From: Spirometra erinaceieuropaei
Taxonomy: Eukaryota > Platyhelminthes > Cestoda > Diphyllobothriidea > Diphyllobothriidae
Direction: 5' to 3'
Assembly (NCBI GenBank): GCA_902702965.1
Contig: CACRXP010000668.1
Location: forward strand, 20,231-84,230
DNA: 64,000 nt
The notes under the pieces were generated by a model, which did no database searches, had not been told where the DNA came from, and worked only from the letters and a program-made list of their open reading frames with translations. Below are positions 1 to 12,209 of the stretch, in pieces; the stretch's first letter is position 1, and every line of letters starts with the position of its first letter. The position numbers and the translations under genes were made by a program.

Positions 1-163
1 ACACGGACGCGCCTTTTTCGACTCGCGTTTATGCTCTAGAATATGGGCCACTCCTACGCACTCTCGCCAAACTATCTTACGGGAATTACTTGCACACCAT
101 TAGTAGAGTATTCTTGCGTGGCAGAATTAATCTCCATACTCACTAAGGTCATTCCGCTTGCAG

Positions 164-445
164 ATAATGATTTTGTTTAATTACAGGGTGGTAAAGAGTG
201 AGATTGCATCGGCCGCTGTTAACGTTCTTTCCGCTTTCGCTAAACAACGCCCTCCTGGGGACCGATTTGACGACAGCCCTCCTTTGCCACCCGCAGCTGG
301 AGGCGAATGTGATCGCATCGACTACCTGGAAACTTTACGTCGTTATGCCCATCTTATATCCCAGCTCGGCCTTCCGAATGAGAAGAGAATGCGTGAACTA
401 GAATCCCAGTTCGCTTTTAGCGTCTGTCACAGTCAACTGTCTTAA
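164..445 (+). CDS. C-terminal exon of an unrecognised gene (partial)
   Basis: An open frame runs to a TAA at 443-445. It reads as a plausible protein end, with a proline-rich stretch and then a charged helix-like tail (ECDRIDYLETLRRYAHLISQ). Two possible 3' splice sites lie at its start, CAG at 161-163 and TTACAG at 181-186, so the left edge is uncertain by about 24 bases. Upstream, 1-150 also holds short open segments, but I could not join them to this exon in phase. I do not recognise the family. The gene would be convergent with TSEN54, whose stop is at 926. The call rests on open frame, composition and splice-site context only. Confidence 0.4.
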   Translation: MMILFNYRVVKSEIASAAVNVLSAFAKQRPPGDRFDDSPPLPPAAGGECDRIDYLETLRRYAHLISQLGLPNEKRMRELESQFAFSVCHSQLS

Positions 446-925
446 GTCTTCATGTACACTGTCTTTATTTTTTTCCGAAGAGTTCTGAGAACCGTTTTGC
501 TTGGGTGCATTTTTTTCTGCCAACTGGCCTTTTATACTGTCCATATGAAGTTTTTTTTTAATGAAGTCCACGCCGTACGCGACATAGTCGCATAATGTTT
601 GACCGTTCTTTTTTAAACTAGTCTTAGCTGTACGCAGTTGCGTACAGTTCCCGGACCTCAGTTAAGGGTGAGACGTACCACGTCCCAGTTAGGAATACTG
701 TTTAGGACACCATTAGAAAGACAGAATAGACCTTGCGATCGGCAGGACGGTACGCGCAGCGATTCGATTACACGGAAAGGTCGCGTGCGTCTTATCTTTT
801 TGACTCAATATTGTGTGCCCTTGAGGTGGACCGACGGCAGGTGATCAACCGGCCGAACATCCCTTAGGATGGCAACCCGAGCTGAAATCTGCGAGCATAA
901 GTTAGACACAGAATTAAAACTTCCG
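446..925. other. Intergenic spacer between two convergent genes
   Basis: About 480 bases between the stop of the plus-strand exon (445) and the stop of TSEN54 (926). T-rich stretches near 465-620 fit 3' untranslated sequence. I saw no canonical AATAAA close to either stop, no RNA gene and no recognisable repeat. Confidence 0.5.
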
Positions 926-2039
926 TTAGGTGAAGGACAATTTGGGGATTGAGAAGACCTTCTGGAAATGGAAAGACACATCAGCATTGTCAATTACGGC
1001 CAGGACGACTTGAGTGCCGCCTGGAAGTTCTAGAGAATCCAAGAATGCTTGGTTCGTTATGAAATATCTGTCATCCCCGCGAACTACCACAACAATAAAT
1101 TGTGGTTGTCCTAACCGACTCTTTGAAAAGTGCTCGAGCTCCTTCGCGCCGCGACTTTCATAAGCATCATATGTTATTGGTTGTGGGTGAAAGGTCTTAA
1201 AATGGCCGGACCGAATAACGTCTAATTCTTTCTGTACCATAGCTGGTTCCTGCAGGTTTGTGTCCGCAAGGAGCCTCTGGAGGCCGAAGGGGGAGGCAAC
1301 GAGGAAGCCAGGACTGTTATCAGATGGGGATGTTGGAAATAATCGTGGTTCGGGTGAGGAAACTGGGCCCAGATTCAGAGTTTTTGTCAAAGGAGCCGCA
1401 GGAGGGGGCGCAGCGGTGATCCGGTGTCTTCGTCGTAAGATATATCCCAGTCGCGTAAGGCGGCAGTAAGCTACATAACAGGCAAATGTGTAGCTGTCGA
1501 GCAGTACGTTTTGAAGCTGTTGTAAGCTCAGCGGAAGTCCGAGATCGTAGACTTGAAGCGAGCCAGCTTCTGTTAGGTAAATTGCCTCCTCAGGATAGAG
1601 TAAAAGAGCTTTGTTCCGGGTGAAACCGAACTTGTGGAAGAACTTGCCCTTGAGAGCAGTGATTTCAACAAGTTTCTCGTCTTTGAGTAGTATACCTTGA
1701 GCGAGACGACTGTTTGGCAATGACGCTTCCTGGTTTATTTGTGAGAAGAAATGGTCATATATATCTTCTTTTGCATCTTCGCCGACATCTCCACGGTTTA
1801 ACTTTTTGAATAGAGGTACGGTGGCTGCGTTTCGCTCAGGAAGGCTTGCGTTTAACAGTGTTTTTCCCACCAAAAATTCGTCCTGAAACGAGGAACAGGA
1901 TATCTATGAAAATCCTCGAAGTATGGTAACAGTTGAATGTAATCAAGGCAGAGTGTCGACCTACAGCAAATCACAACACTTGAGATAGCAAGCTATTTGG
2001 TTCAAGAACAGCTATCTCGTGTAAACGTGGCGTTGTCAT
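926..2039 (-). CDS. TSEN54: tRNA-splicing endonuclease subunit Sen54 (two exons inferred)
   Basis: Non-catalytic subunit of the nuclear endonuclease that excises introns from pre-tRNAs. The large exon (926-1882) carries the Sen54 N-terminal signature: VEITALKGKFFHKFGF followed by LLYPEEAIYLTEAGSLQVYD and then CRLTRLGYILRR. These align with the human segment that reads PEEALYLLECGS and LKRLGYVVRR. A low-complexity middle follows. The C-terminal fold ends LAVIDNADVSFHFQKVF, matching the human FALVDHGDISFYSFRDF. The large exon opens without an ATG right after a TTTCAG acceptor. The only short in-phase upstream ATG I found gives exon 1 at 1980-2039 (20 codons), joined by a 97-base intron with a weak GTGTTG donor. 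The joined product is about 338 residues, shorter than human (526). The family is secure; exon 1 is inferred. Confidence 0.85.
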
Positions 2040-2094
2040 TGGTGCACGGCCAAATCAGATGTCGACGGCTGGCAGAGTGTAGTTGCGTAGGAAT

Positions 2095-2246
2095 TTACTT
2101 TAAATCTTTTGCAATGTCATCCAGGGAAATTTTAACAATGTAAGAGTCTTCCACGAGTCGGCGCACCCTGTAAGCAGCGTTCACCTCGCCAAGAACGGCC
2201 GCTTCAGGTCGCGAGTGCCTGCGAAATTTCGAACACCAACGCAGTC
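2095..2246 (-). CDS. Terminal exon of an unrecognised minus-strand gene, close upstream of TSEN54
   Basis: On the minus strand an open segment follows a TACCAG acceptor (exon start 2246) and ends in TAA at 2095-2097. It reads LRWCSKFRRHSRPEAA, then VLGEVNAAYRVRRLVEDSYI and VKISLDDIAKDLK. The composition looks like a real, charged, soluble protein end. I do not recognise the family. The stop lies 55 bases before the inferred TSEN54 ATG on the same strand, an unusually tight tandem spacing. The alternative is a chance open frame in the TSEN54 promoter. Upstream exons were not found between 2250 and 2800. Confidence 0.35.
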
Positions 2247-5200
2247 CTGGTATGTTTTGTCAATCACAAATTAGGGTTTCAACTCCCACCGCCGTCTTAG
2301 GGGGTAGCACAACAGGAAAGGCGAGATTAGGGGTCTTAACTGTAATTTGTCTTTGCAATGGACTTTAGGCAGGGTTGTTATTAGAGTGGCAATCCGTAAT
2401 CTTTGTAAACAACCGTTCAAAGGCATTCGGTTAGATAAGTCGATTAGTGGCGACGCATCAACGGGCGCAAGCAAGTTGGGCGTCACCACATGGAAGCTAT
2501 CAGGATCAGAAGACCCATGTCAATTCGCCTTAAAAGCTCTGACGGGAAATGACGATTGTCGATATTTCATCCATTAGCCACAGATTAAGTTTGGAAAAGT
2601 CTACAGTAGGCTTGTTAATGAAAGTAGAAGGGACAGATGTGTTGCCGTTTACGTTGTTCTTGAATGTTACCTGAGAAAGTGTCGTCTCTAAAACGCAGCA
2701 ACGAAAACTAGAATTAAACATCTCCCGATGCATATTATTGTCCATATTGTCTCGTGCGTGCTTGAGAAAATCCATTCCTCATACAAATACAACGGCGCGG
2801 TGTGTTGTGACGACCTAGGTGTAGGGGCACCAACTCATTCAAGTAGAATGGTGGCCGTAAACGGCGTCAATGTGGCTAACGACTAGCAGTGCTGAAATGG
2901 CCGATGCGGACATCAGCCGCACTTCCGACCCCATGGACTATGAACAAGGCACCACACAGGACCTGCTTCAACCGTTGTCACCCTCTAATCACCAAAAATG
3001 TGATGTCTGAGGAGGCAGATGGCTGGCAATATGAGACCATATAAAAGGCGATGATGGCGACTGCCTAAATGTAAGGAAAAACGTCGAGGTACTAAAGCAC
3101 TTGCAAATCTCTCAGTACATCCGATCTGGAGAAGGAAGTAGTCCTTAAAACGACCTGCTCCATGCATGAACAGGCATTCCTCGATATTATTCTGATCAAG
3201 GCTCGTTGCCTTTTGGAGTCAGGACACGCTTCTTGTGGTTTTCTATTGTTGTTGTGAATCACATTTGCGTCTGCTCAGACACCATTTGATTAACATTAAT
3301 ACACGTTGTCATGAGACGATCGTATACAGCCTTCACAATCCCATGTAGGTAGTCCTCGCTCGAAGTCACAAGTTAACATGAAAAAAGGTTTAATACAAAA
3401 AGCATCCAAACATTGGAACTTCTGTTGAACATTTGCCGACTTGTGATAAACTGTTTATGAAGTGAACCCGCTAACTCGTGAAGTCACATGAAATACACAG
3501 GCTCCTATCATGGACGAAATTACACGGACAACTACATATTAGGGGCTCTAACATACAATCTCAGCAGCAGCGCTATTAACTCAGGCTTGGAGCTCGACGA
3601 GGATTCCATATTCCGCCCACGACAGCGCAACCATTCGCCTAAAACGCACTGTCACAAAATCCAGTTGTCCGTGTAGAGTTAATTACTAGCGTGGCATCCA
3701 TCTTGGTAGTCATGAAAGTAAAACAGCCCGCCAACTAAAGTAGGCTTGTCGAGGTTGTGGAGAAGTAAAACCGGTGAGGGTCACCTGGCGAGCAGAACAA
3801 CAGACTGCGGCCCGTCCAAAAAAGAAGCGTAAATCTCCAGTCAACAGAGGTTTTTTGCCCACAATAACATTCAATTTACTTTGAAAATGGCCTCCGTGGC
3901 AAATGATTTCACTCGGTTTAACTCGAGTTAGCGAATTAAGTTCAAGTGGAGACTACCTGAATAAGCCTATAGTTTTTTCTAGAACCCGAATGAGGAGGGA
4001 ACTAGTGAAAATCGAAGTTGGTTGATCGGAATAAGCAGAAGAGCGAAAGGCAACAAACAGCGAAATACGCGTAAAATTAATACTTGAGCATGAATGCACA
4101 CGCATGCATGCTTATGTAGTTGGCTGCAACATGGGCGTATCGTCCCCGATTTACAATTTATCTGTACTCCTTTGCCGCATGTAATGCCCATGTAATCAGG
4201 ACGGGAGTCAGTAGAACAGTCAACATACTGTAAGATAACAGTGCAGGGTAAAACAGGCAATGACGTCAAAAGGAGTTTATTATGTTAAAAATACTTCTCC
4301 GATGTGTTTCCCAATGACATCAACGACGAAGTAGCTGGTTGGGGTAGATTTTCCGAACGTTAAGATGTCCGTTAAAGGCAGCATGGATAATTCAACAGCC
4401 GTACTGCAAAATTCGGCACTATGCCAAAATCAAGATTCTCGTTCAGCCGAAGCCCTCCAAAGCGTAAACCTAACATAGCAACTGCCCCGCTGAAAGCAAA
4501 GCTCCAAGGAGAAACAAAAAGGCGTGCGGTGACCATACACAGCACGGAAACTACACCTTGTTACATTTAAATCTCTTAGCTTGCACGTAAACCGGTCGGC
4601 GCTATGACTTCATCAGTAGCAAAGAGTAATTTGTTCGGAATCTAGATTAGAGCAGCTTCCAGGCATGCCAAGTTGGGCAGAAACCCTGCCTAATTGGTTT
4701 TCCGTCCTAAGGAACGGGAAATGTGCTCATGCGGACTCATGCGTCCGTATGATCTTTAGAGGCTTCAAAGCCTGGAGCTCTTTGAGTGGCCACACTGTCC
4801 ACTGGCAACAAAGAATTCCTCAATCCTGTTTTGAATGGTAACAGGTATTTATTCAGTATCCAGTATTCTCCACCACAAACACTATGAGGTAGAGAAATGA
4901 GGTGATATTTACCATTTGTTCGCATTTCCTTCACAAGTGGTATGATCCTCCGTGAAACCCAGAAAATTACGTTGGTAAATTTCATCACAAAGATTTCTCC
5001 CGTTGTCCTCTGAACGTTGACTCGTCTACTTCAATATCTCAAAAAAGCACGACTGGTCCGTCAAAATTAGTCATCTGTTTCACAGAAGGCTATCAGCGAC
5101 GTCACACCGATTATTAAAGCAATGCGTTTCTATGGGGAACATTAGGAGACGTTTCGTGGGTGAGATGTTTACTAATTCCATCAAGGTCTGTTGTGAAACA

Positions 5201-6321
5201 AGCGTGATAAACAAGTTGAGGACCAGATACACCCGAAAGCCTTGTCGACCCTTAATTTGGAAAAAATTGCGTCTTAGGACAGTCCGGCCCATCAACACTC
5301 CGACTGCCTGCAATATACGTATATCTCTAGAGACCGTCAGTGTTCGTCTTCTGCAGCCTAAATGCACTAGTAAAAACAATCATGTCCGATTTGGAACTGA
5401 GCCGCGCTTGGTGACTACAGCCCTAGGCCTGAAAAGTCGCTGACTGCATAAAACGCATGGCCGAAAGAGGGATTAAAAGGACACGTTCACTCTGAGGGAA
5501 GGGTCGCACCGTGGGCGACATATGTATATTGCGTTGGAATCCTATTTATGCCAGTAGAAACAATGTTGTTCATCGGAATGATTCTACTGGAAATCATGTG
5601 TCAAACAAACGTGTGGAAGAGGAGGGTTTGCTCGATGTTCGAATAGGGTGTCAGCGCACTAAGAATTGACTCCAGTGGTATGGGCTCGGGATAGACCGTG
5701 GTCATAATCTGATTCCAGAGTTTGCACTTATTGTTAGGGTTATAGTTTATGATGAGGGTTCAATGAAGCCTCTGTAGTATTCCAGGAGCTTTCTATTTAC
5801 GATCGGTTACGGGAGATAAGGCGTGCTACTTGCCTTATGTGGCAGAACATGAGTGTCGTCTACTTGACTACACTACGTGGTGGAAGGTCAAGGATGCATC
5901 CTCGTGCGGCTGAGGGAGGTAGAGGTATACGTCTTTCACCGGTCCTCGACATACTCCGAGTAGCAGCTCGGCAGCCTAGAAATCCTATTGGCCAGCCCAT
6001 GCGTACAGCAACCCATTTCCAGTGGCTTAACGCCCAAGTGCAGGATGTAGACTTCAGACCCAGCTGGCGGGCAGCCCATTCATTCATTACACATTAAGCT
6101 TTCTACCTTGCATGCTCAGACAGAAAAACAGTTGACGACTTTTCCAAGAGGATATTTTACGGCACCTTTGAGACGATGTCGGCGTCTATACAAAATTTAA
6201 CTACGGTGAATTGAAGGATGGCCCGTCGAGCTCTAAAGTTTATGACGTAATAACCGGTGAGCATGTATTACCAGAGTCACTTCGTCATATGCGGTTGTGT
6301 TCGGGTCCTGGAACGGGAATG
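2247..6321. other. No recognisable gene; single-copy or old intergenic sequence
   Basis: Only short open frames occur here (the longest about 100 codons near 5132-5443), in overlapping pairs on both strands and without similarity I recognise. I saw no intact transposon, tandem array or RNA gene. An 81-codon minus-strand frame at 2530-2775 begins with ATG and looks reasonable in composition, but no splice context or family supports it. Confidence 0.4.
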
Positions 6322-6933
6322 GTTATGCAACGCTCTCTCAGTTGAAGCCTGCTTTTACAGGGCGACTAAAAAGATCTTTAGACGGCTAAGGGAGGCGTGT
6401 GCAGAAAGATCAGGGTGAGTATCAGTGGAGCGGTTGATGACTAACATGCCCATGCCTAATATCTATTTGTGGTTTGTAGAAGGGATACCAGAACCGTCCT
6501 CCGGATCAACTTCTACTTGTTGCCAACCTTTTGACAACGACTAACTCGGGAGCTCTTGAGGGACTCCGTTTAATAAACATGCATATTTTCCATTTCTATG
6601 GTTCTCTTCAATACATTTTCCTCATTCCACTGTAATAAAACTGTTTAACCGTTACATGACGCCTACACAGGCGTAACCATGTGAGTGTTTTAAATAAACG
6701 TGGTAGAATGGTTTACAGGCGCGGGATTAGATAAAACGAACAAATTTAAGGGGGAGCGTAAGAGAAAATACTAGACGGAAAGCCAAGCCTGCCGCTTTCG
6801 TCGGCTATCGTGCATCTCAAAAACTCGATTTAGAGACGGTATCTATTTATAGGTCAAAATCGCCATTGATTCGGCGCCCATATTTCGGAAAATCGATATC
6901 TATACGCTATCGAGATGTAACCCTGCTATTGCA

Positions 6934-6955
6934 AGGCCCCAATATATTGGGGCCT
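6934..6955. repeat. 22-base perfect palindrome in L (one mismatch in R)
   Basis: The sequence reads AGGCCCCAATA followed by its exact reverse complement. The R counterpart at 63363-63384 has one T-to-G change that breaks the symmetry. Nearby (6880-7260) several ATCGAT and TATCGA words recur. It could be a fold-back or protein-binding site in an old repeat; nothing shows function. Confidence 0.6.
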
Positions 6956-9900
6956 GGTCATAGGCAAAGTTTCAAAGTTTACGCATGAGCTCCTGGACCA
7001 AGGTTCAAAATAATAAGGGGTACCCAAAGATGGACATTTAGAATACAAACAAAGAGGGGACTTTAAATGGGCAGAAAAAGAAAAACTCACAAATTATGAT
7101 ATCATAATTACGGCAATTAGGGTTTCGGAGTGTCTCGAAAATTTTATATCGAAAAAGACAATTATCGACATCAACTCGACAAGGCTACCCAAGAAAATAA
7201 GCACAAACTCGGTTGCTATCGATATTAACCTGAGTCAATATCGCATACATGCGACATGCGGTAATTTACATTGTTGCAATCAGGTGATGAGAACGGCAAA
7301 ACATGTAGTAGAATAAAAGGAAAACACAACAAACATCTTCTGGGTGGATTTACGGCTAGATCACAGATTAATTAATGTCACTAAACGCAATTACCATCAT
7401 ATGCTCCCTAAAGCCGGAGGTCTGAACAACCGGGATACCTAAATCAGATATTTCAACCTTGGACCACCTGTTTGAAAGATCATCGCAGCTGCCAAATAAT
7501 TTAAAACATCGCTGCAGCTAAGTTGCCCGAGCTGAAGTTATCGGTTGGCTATGGAGTGTGTTAAACAATAAATTATTATAGGGATGAGGTAGCTTGATCT
7601 GACATGAATATCCGTCCACGTCCTTTAATTTTTCTGGAAGTTCTGGATCCCAGGGCACCAGTGCATTGTCAATACTTATATTTTGCGTCCTACTACATAG
7701 CAATCATTTCTCAGTGTCACGCACTCTACATGATTAAATCATACGCTTCTAGAAACACCTGAACATCGTAATCTATTGTTTTGTATTGAGCACCGTTACC
7801 GCTGATCCGTCAAAACCATAAACATTTGGCTTCTAGCCATGCCTCAACGCGACCCACCATATGAGGGGGTCACGACTGGGCTGAGCGCAGCCTTGGCTCT
7901 CCCACTTTTTACCAGTTTTTCGGATTGGTGTAGAAGGACATTCACGTTTCTGGTAGCGCATTCTGCTGCTACGATAAATTATATTTAGACCAAAATTCAT
8001 AGGGTTGCCTCAAGGACATTGCCCTCAAAATGTCCAAGCGTAACGACGTTTCTGGACGCAACAAATAAATAACCTTGTTGGCGTAAGCCAACCGGAGGGC
8101 TGTTTTCTGCTGATTTTGTTGCGCACCGGTTTTTGGTTGTCGCTCAGCTTAGCACCGCGCTTTAAAGCTGAGTGGGCAGCCGTAGTGCAACGCAGACACT
8201 AATTTAATATGCAAAATACTCACAATAATGTCAGCCTAGATCTCAGCATGAATAGCCAACTGCAGAATTATACCTGAAAGGAGGATTACGCAAACTAAGG
8301 AGAGACTTTGTGTCCGCTGTATATTTGTATTTTCGCAGATAATTCTTTCGATAATGATATCCACGGATTTCAAAGGTGGATTTTAGGTGCCCCACTGAGC
8401 TCTTGGCGAAGCAACAAAAATACCGAATTTAAATATATGGAGAGTTCAGGCAGCCGGCATTTTTAGGCATGATATTCCAGGGAAAAACTGTGTCAAGAAG
8501 ATATATGGTGGTGTGGACAGTTTCGTTTAATGGCTGTGACGATTATAAAGACAGATCAGCAAGCACTTTGGAACGCTACAATGTGTGGAAGCAAAAATTC
8601 CACACTTCGAAGAACCCTGGGTAAGACCGAGAGGAGACTGAGGCCATGAAATCCCAATGACCAGAAGGAATTGTGGTCGGCAAGCAAGGAAGCCGTGTTT
8701 AAATGTGTAAGTTAGGAAACACGAGCAGTTTTTGGGAGGTGGGTTGTAAATGATATGCTCTATTGTAAGTTTTGGGACGACTGAGATGTAAAGTCAGATT
8801 TTTTGATGAGAGCTCCTGACGAAAGGAGTGAAACGCAAGGTAATAGGCGGGACATGATAAAGTAGATTTGAAAGTGATTTTTTATATGTACGACGATATG
8901 AAGGATTGGAACATATTGCTGCCGACAACAAGAAAGGTCTGCGTCAGGTATGTAAATTACCGATGATCCTCTCTCAAAATCTGTGTAGACAGATACCCGG
9001 GACGGATGAGGAAAACAAAAAGTCAGCAGGGTCAATATCAACTAAAGGCGCAGGTTTCTCTTAGATGAAGATGGAGTGTTTGATGATTTAATGTCCATCG
9101 TCAGGTTACTCCGAGGGAAGATGCATCTATAAGCAAGGAAGAGAGAGCATTCGTAGACGGAGCAAGTTGGGAAGGAATAAAAAAAGATAGCATTACAACT
9201 GTTATGATTGTATTCCCATGGGCGCTTAGCAAAATATGTCACCTATTTATCTATGATTTGCGGACGAATTATAGAGAAACGACTGAATTTCGGCGATCAG
9301 TTGGGTAAAAATAAATGCGAAAAAGGATACAGGATCCAACTCCCAGATTCCGACCCCATGTGCACTTTCAGCTAATTGGCTAGTATTTATTCGAATAGGA
9401 GGTATCTGGATGTCAGAAATACAAGATTTTTTAAGCAAATGTCTCTGGGTACCGTCGATCGTAGAGCTCCTTGAATCGTTTATTAAACCTGAGAAAAACA
9501 TCAACATTTGAGAGTGAGAAAGACAAGCATATGTTAAAGTACATTTTATTTCATAAAGTTTAAATTATTATAAATTAAGCCATAAATATGGACAGGTTTT
9601 GACATAATTTCTGCGGTGTGCATTGAGAGAGCTAAATCTTAAAAAGGGAGGTTTTCGAAATTCGCGGCCGACAAACGGACAGTGAATTCTGGGAGTTCCG
9701 ATTTTGCGAAGAATTATCTATATAGAAATTTGTCGAAGGCACAGTTAGGAGCAAAATACGTAACAACCACAAATAAATGCTCATTGTGAGGCGAAGCCAT
9801 TAGAACCACCAAACCAAATGGCACTTTTCACGCGTGCGGCTAGGAAGGAGCTAAGAGGAGAGCTAAGAACCCGCTTAACTATGTAGTAAATCTGAAACTG

Positions 9901-10552
9901 CGATCATAAATGTTATTCAAATAGTGTGGTGAGCGGCAGTCTCCTGTGAAGACCAGGATGATCATGAAGACTTGGACCAGACCACCATTTAAACACTGGA
10001 ATAATTGTAACAGTAATCAAGGATGAAATTATACAAGAGGAAAGCCAGGTAGAATTTGTCCAACAGAGGAGGAAGCTACCATGACGGCTTAACAAGAGCG
10101 CTCTGGACATTGTCATTTAAAACTGAGCGCAAATTGCTGAACAAGTTTATCTGTTTTCGAATAATCTCATGGGGTATATTACTGGTGGCGAGGGGTACAT
10201 CAGACAATGGGGGAATCAGGAGGTTGGTGTAGGTTTAAGGTTGAAAATAGTTAGCAAAGCAGGATTCGGGCAATTCCCTCTCACCCAACTTCTCCTGTTA
10301 TAAAATAATCGCCATAATTAGGCAAAACAGGGCAGCTTGGTAGTACTCAGGAAACAATGTGAGACATAAAACCAATGCAGTGGATGTTCGGAAGCGGAGC
10401 AGTCAAATTTTCAGCAAATGGTTTGTACAAGGAAACATTGAAACCATCAGCCGTCAACTTGGCGTCCGCAGTTGAATTTCCGTGAGGGTCTCGAAATATG
10501 ATATGCTGAGCTTTTTACGAGCTGTTTTTATCTGGGATAAGTCTCGCGACAT
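6956..10552. other. L arm stretch without an intact gene
   Basis: About 3.6 kb of AT-rich sequence with only short frames, matched in R at 58.6-63.36 kb apart from the PLE. The bases at 7251-7290 are the empty site of the R-only PLE: the sequence runs straight through where R carries 1.2 kb extra. The minus-strand frames at 8760-9507 read like remnants of an old non-LTR element, with many stops, but I could not assign a domain. Confidence 0.4.
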
Positions 10553-10797
10553 TTTTTTAGAATAGAATAGGTTTATTGTAGCGCCCCTTGGGCACTGTCA
10601 GTCCCCTTTGAACTCAGGAAAAAAACCTAAAACAAACTCGTCAATTTCAACTGCACTTTGACTTCATTTGCTTCGGGTGTCTGGTTAGCCAAAAGAGCGC
10701 GAATTGAGAGTTTGTCTTAAGTTAAAAAAAACCTCAGTTCTAAGGGAAAATAATAACAAAATTTTCAAAAAATAACGATATGTACAATATAAAAATT
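10553..10797 (-). mobile_element. 5'-truncated non-LTR retrotransposon 3' end, L arm only
   Basis: R runs uninterrupted across this point (near 58550), while L has about 245 extra bases. On the minus strand the insert ends with GACAGTGCCC, then GGGCGCTACAATAAACC, and a short TATTC repeat. This resembles a CR1-type LINE tail: a GC hairpin, then AATAAA-like, then a short tandem tail. The edges are uncertain by a few bases because of T-runs and a 2-base difference at the right junction, so no clean target duplication can be given. Confidence 0.55.
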
Positions 10798-11029
10798 GAA
10801 GTGGTTTGCGGCAGTCATCCATTTGTGCCAGCCAATTTCCTTCGGAAGGCCTGTAAACCTGTTCAAAAGGAATAAAGTTGTGCTGATGATTCCGCCCAAA
10901 AAGTTTATCGGGAAACGAAGCAGTTTGTCTTGCGCAAAATTTCATATAATAATTTTTTGTTAAAGACCCGTCGGGGTCCCATCATCAACCTCGAGTTTAA
11001 CTGTAGAAACAACTAAGTCCTTGTTTCAA

Positions 11030-11567
11030 TACTCGAGTGAGTCTAAAGAGGACATTGACAAATTCAGACAACCCCTGAAGAAAATTAAACCAATTATGTC
11101 TGACCGTGTGTAAAAAACTTAACACACTTGGAGTGCAGCATACGATCCTGGTGACCGTGGGAGTTTGAAGATCGAAACTGTCTCCAAGGAGTTCAGAGGA
11201 GTGCCACGAAGATTGTTATGAGCCAAAGCTCCTTTCCTTATACAACACGCCTAGCAAATCTGGATCTCTTTCCTTTGAGTTATACGCAACTTCGCGGGGA
11301 ACTCTGGCAAGCATTCCGCATTGTAAAGTGGTTGGATTGCAGCCTGACATTCGGAAACTTTTTGAATTTGCTACTACGACTAACCTTCGAGGTCACCCGT
11401 TTAAACTGCGCTCTCAACAGGCAAGGCTGGATGTGCGGAAGTTCTCCTTCTCCGTTCGAGTGGTCAAACCATGGAATGCCCTTCCCGCAGATGTTGTGAT
11501 GTCACCATCTATACAAAGCTTTAAAAAGGACCTCGACCTATGCATGTTCCGAGATGACCAAGAGTGA
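11030..11567 (+). mobile_element. CR1/Jockey-like LINE ORF2 C-terminal fragment (family 1, L copy)
   Basis: The plus strand encodes, across several frames, the C-terminal region after the reverse transcriptase: [20 protein letters not shown], then [17 protein letters not shown], then a SFKKDLD end with a stop at 11567. This tail ([15 protein letters not shown], SFKxxLD) is typical of flatworm and other invertebrate CR1/Jockey-type ORF2 proteins. Frameshifts and stops upstream of 11328 show it is dead. The mirror copy is at 57720-58260 on the minus strand. Confidence 0.75.
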
Positions 11568-11700
11568 TGAGAGGTCGAACTCATTCCGGTATTCGTTAGC
11601 AAACGAAGGGTTAAGGAGTTCGACACACGCAGGCATCCGTTTTGCCACTGTCCATGATTCTAGCACTCCGTGATGTAGAAGAGGATATATGCTTCGCCTT

Positions 11701-12027
11701 TCAGTTAATACCTTTCGGGATATTTTCGTATATCAGAGAGAGACCGAAAGGTTGATAAAATATGTAGGTATGCTTACTGCAGTAAATAGAAAAGATGGAA
11801 TGACATGACTTAGAAAGACAAATGCGAAGCAAAATACAAATAAAGTTATTAGACTGTTTAACAAGACTAATTATTCGGACGCTAATTGTGCGTAACAATA
11901 GGCAAGAGCGTTTATATAAAACAGTTAACTGAAAATAAATACTATTTACAAGGGATACTGAAGTAAAATCGAAGCTTCTCTTGTCTTTTAAAACGAATTC
12001 GCTCGCCTTGACCTTGGATATTGCCAT
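11701..12027. other. AT-rich L stretch after the LINE fragment, no gene
   Basis: A 108-codon minus-strand frame without recognisable similarity. It is probably LINE or PLE untranslated sequence. The mirror sequence in R is 57270-57600 and has different open frames, which argues against coding. Confidence 0.35.
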
Positions 12028-12209
12028 TTGATATGTAAAGGTGGGTCCGCATTTCGTGGCAATTCTACCGTAGTCAGCGGGTTACAAATGTCGTGTCAAA
12101 GGCTTAGCGATTTATTACGAAGCCTAGGTCCTTTTTCCAGATGACAGTTGAAGCGAATGGGGGATGCGCATGGAGTCCTGCGAAATATGAAAGGTTTACT
12201 GGATCAGTG

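Noticed and set aside
1260..1469. Plus-strand frame opposite TSEN54
   Set aside because: Antisense shadow of the coding exon, without any domain.
5080..5443. Overlapping frames of about 100 codons on both strands
   Set aside because: No similarity recognised, no splice context, and equal length on both strands suggests chance.
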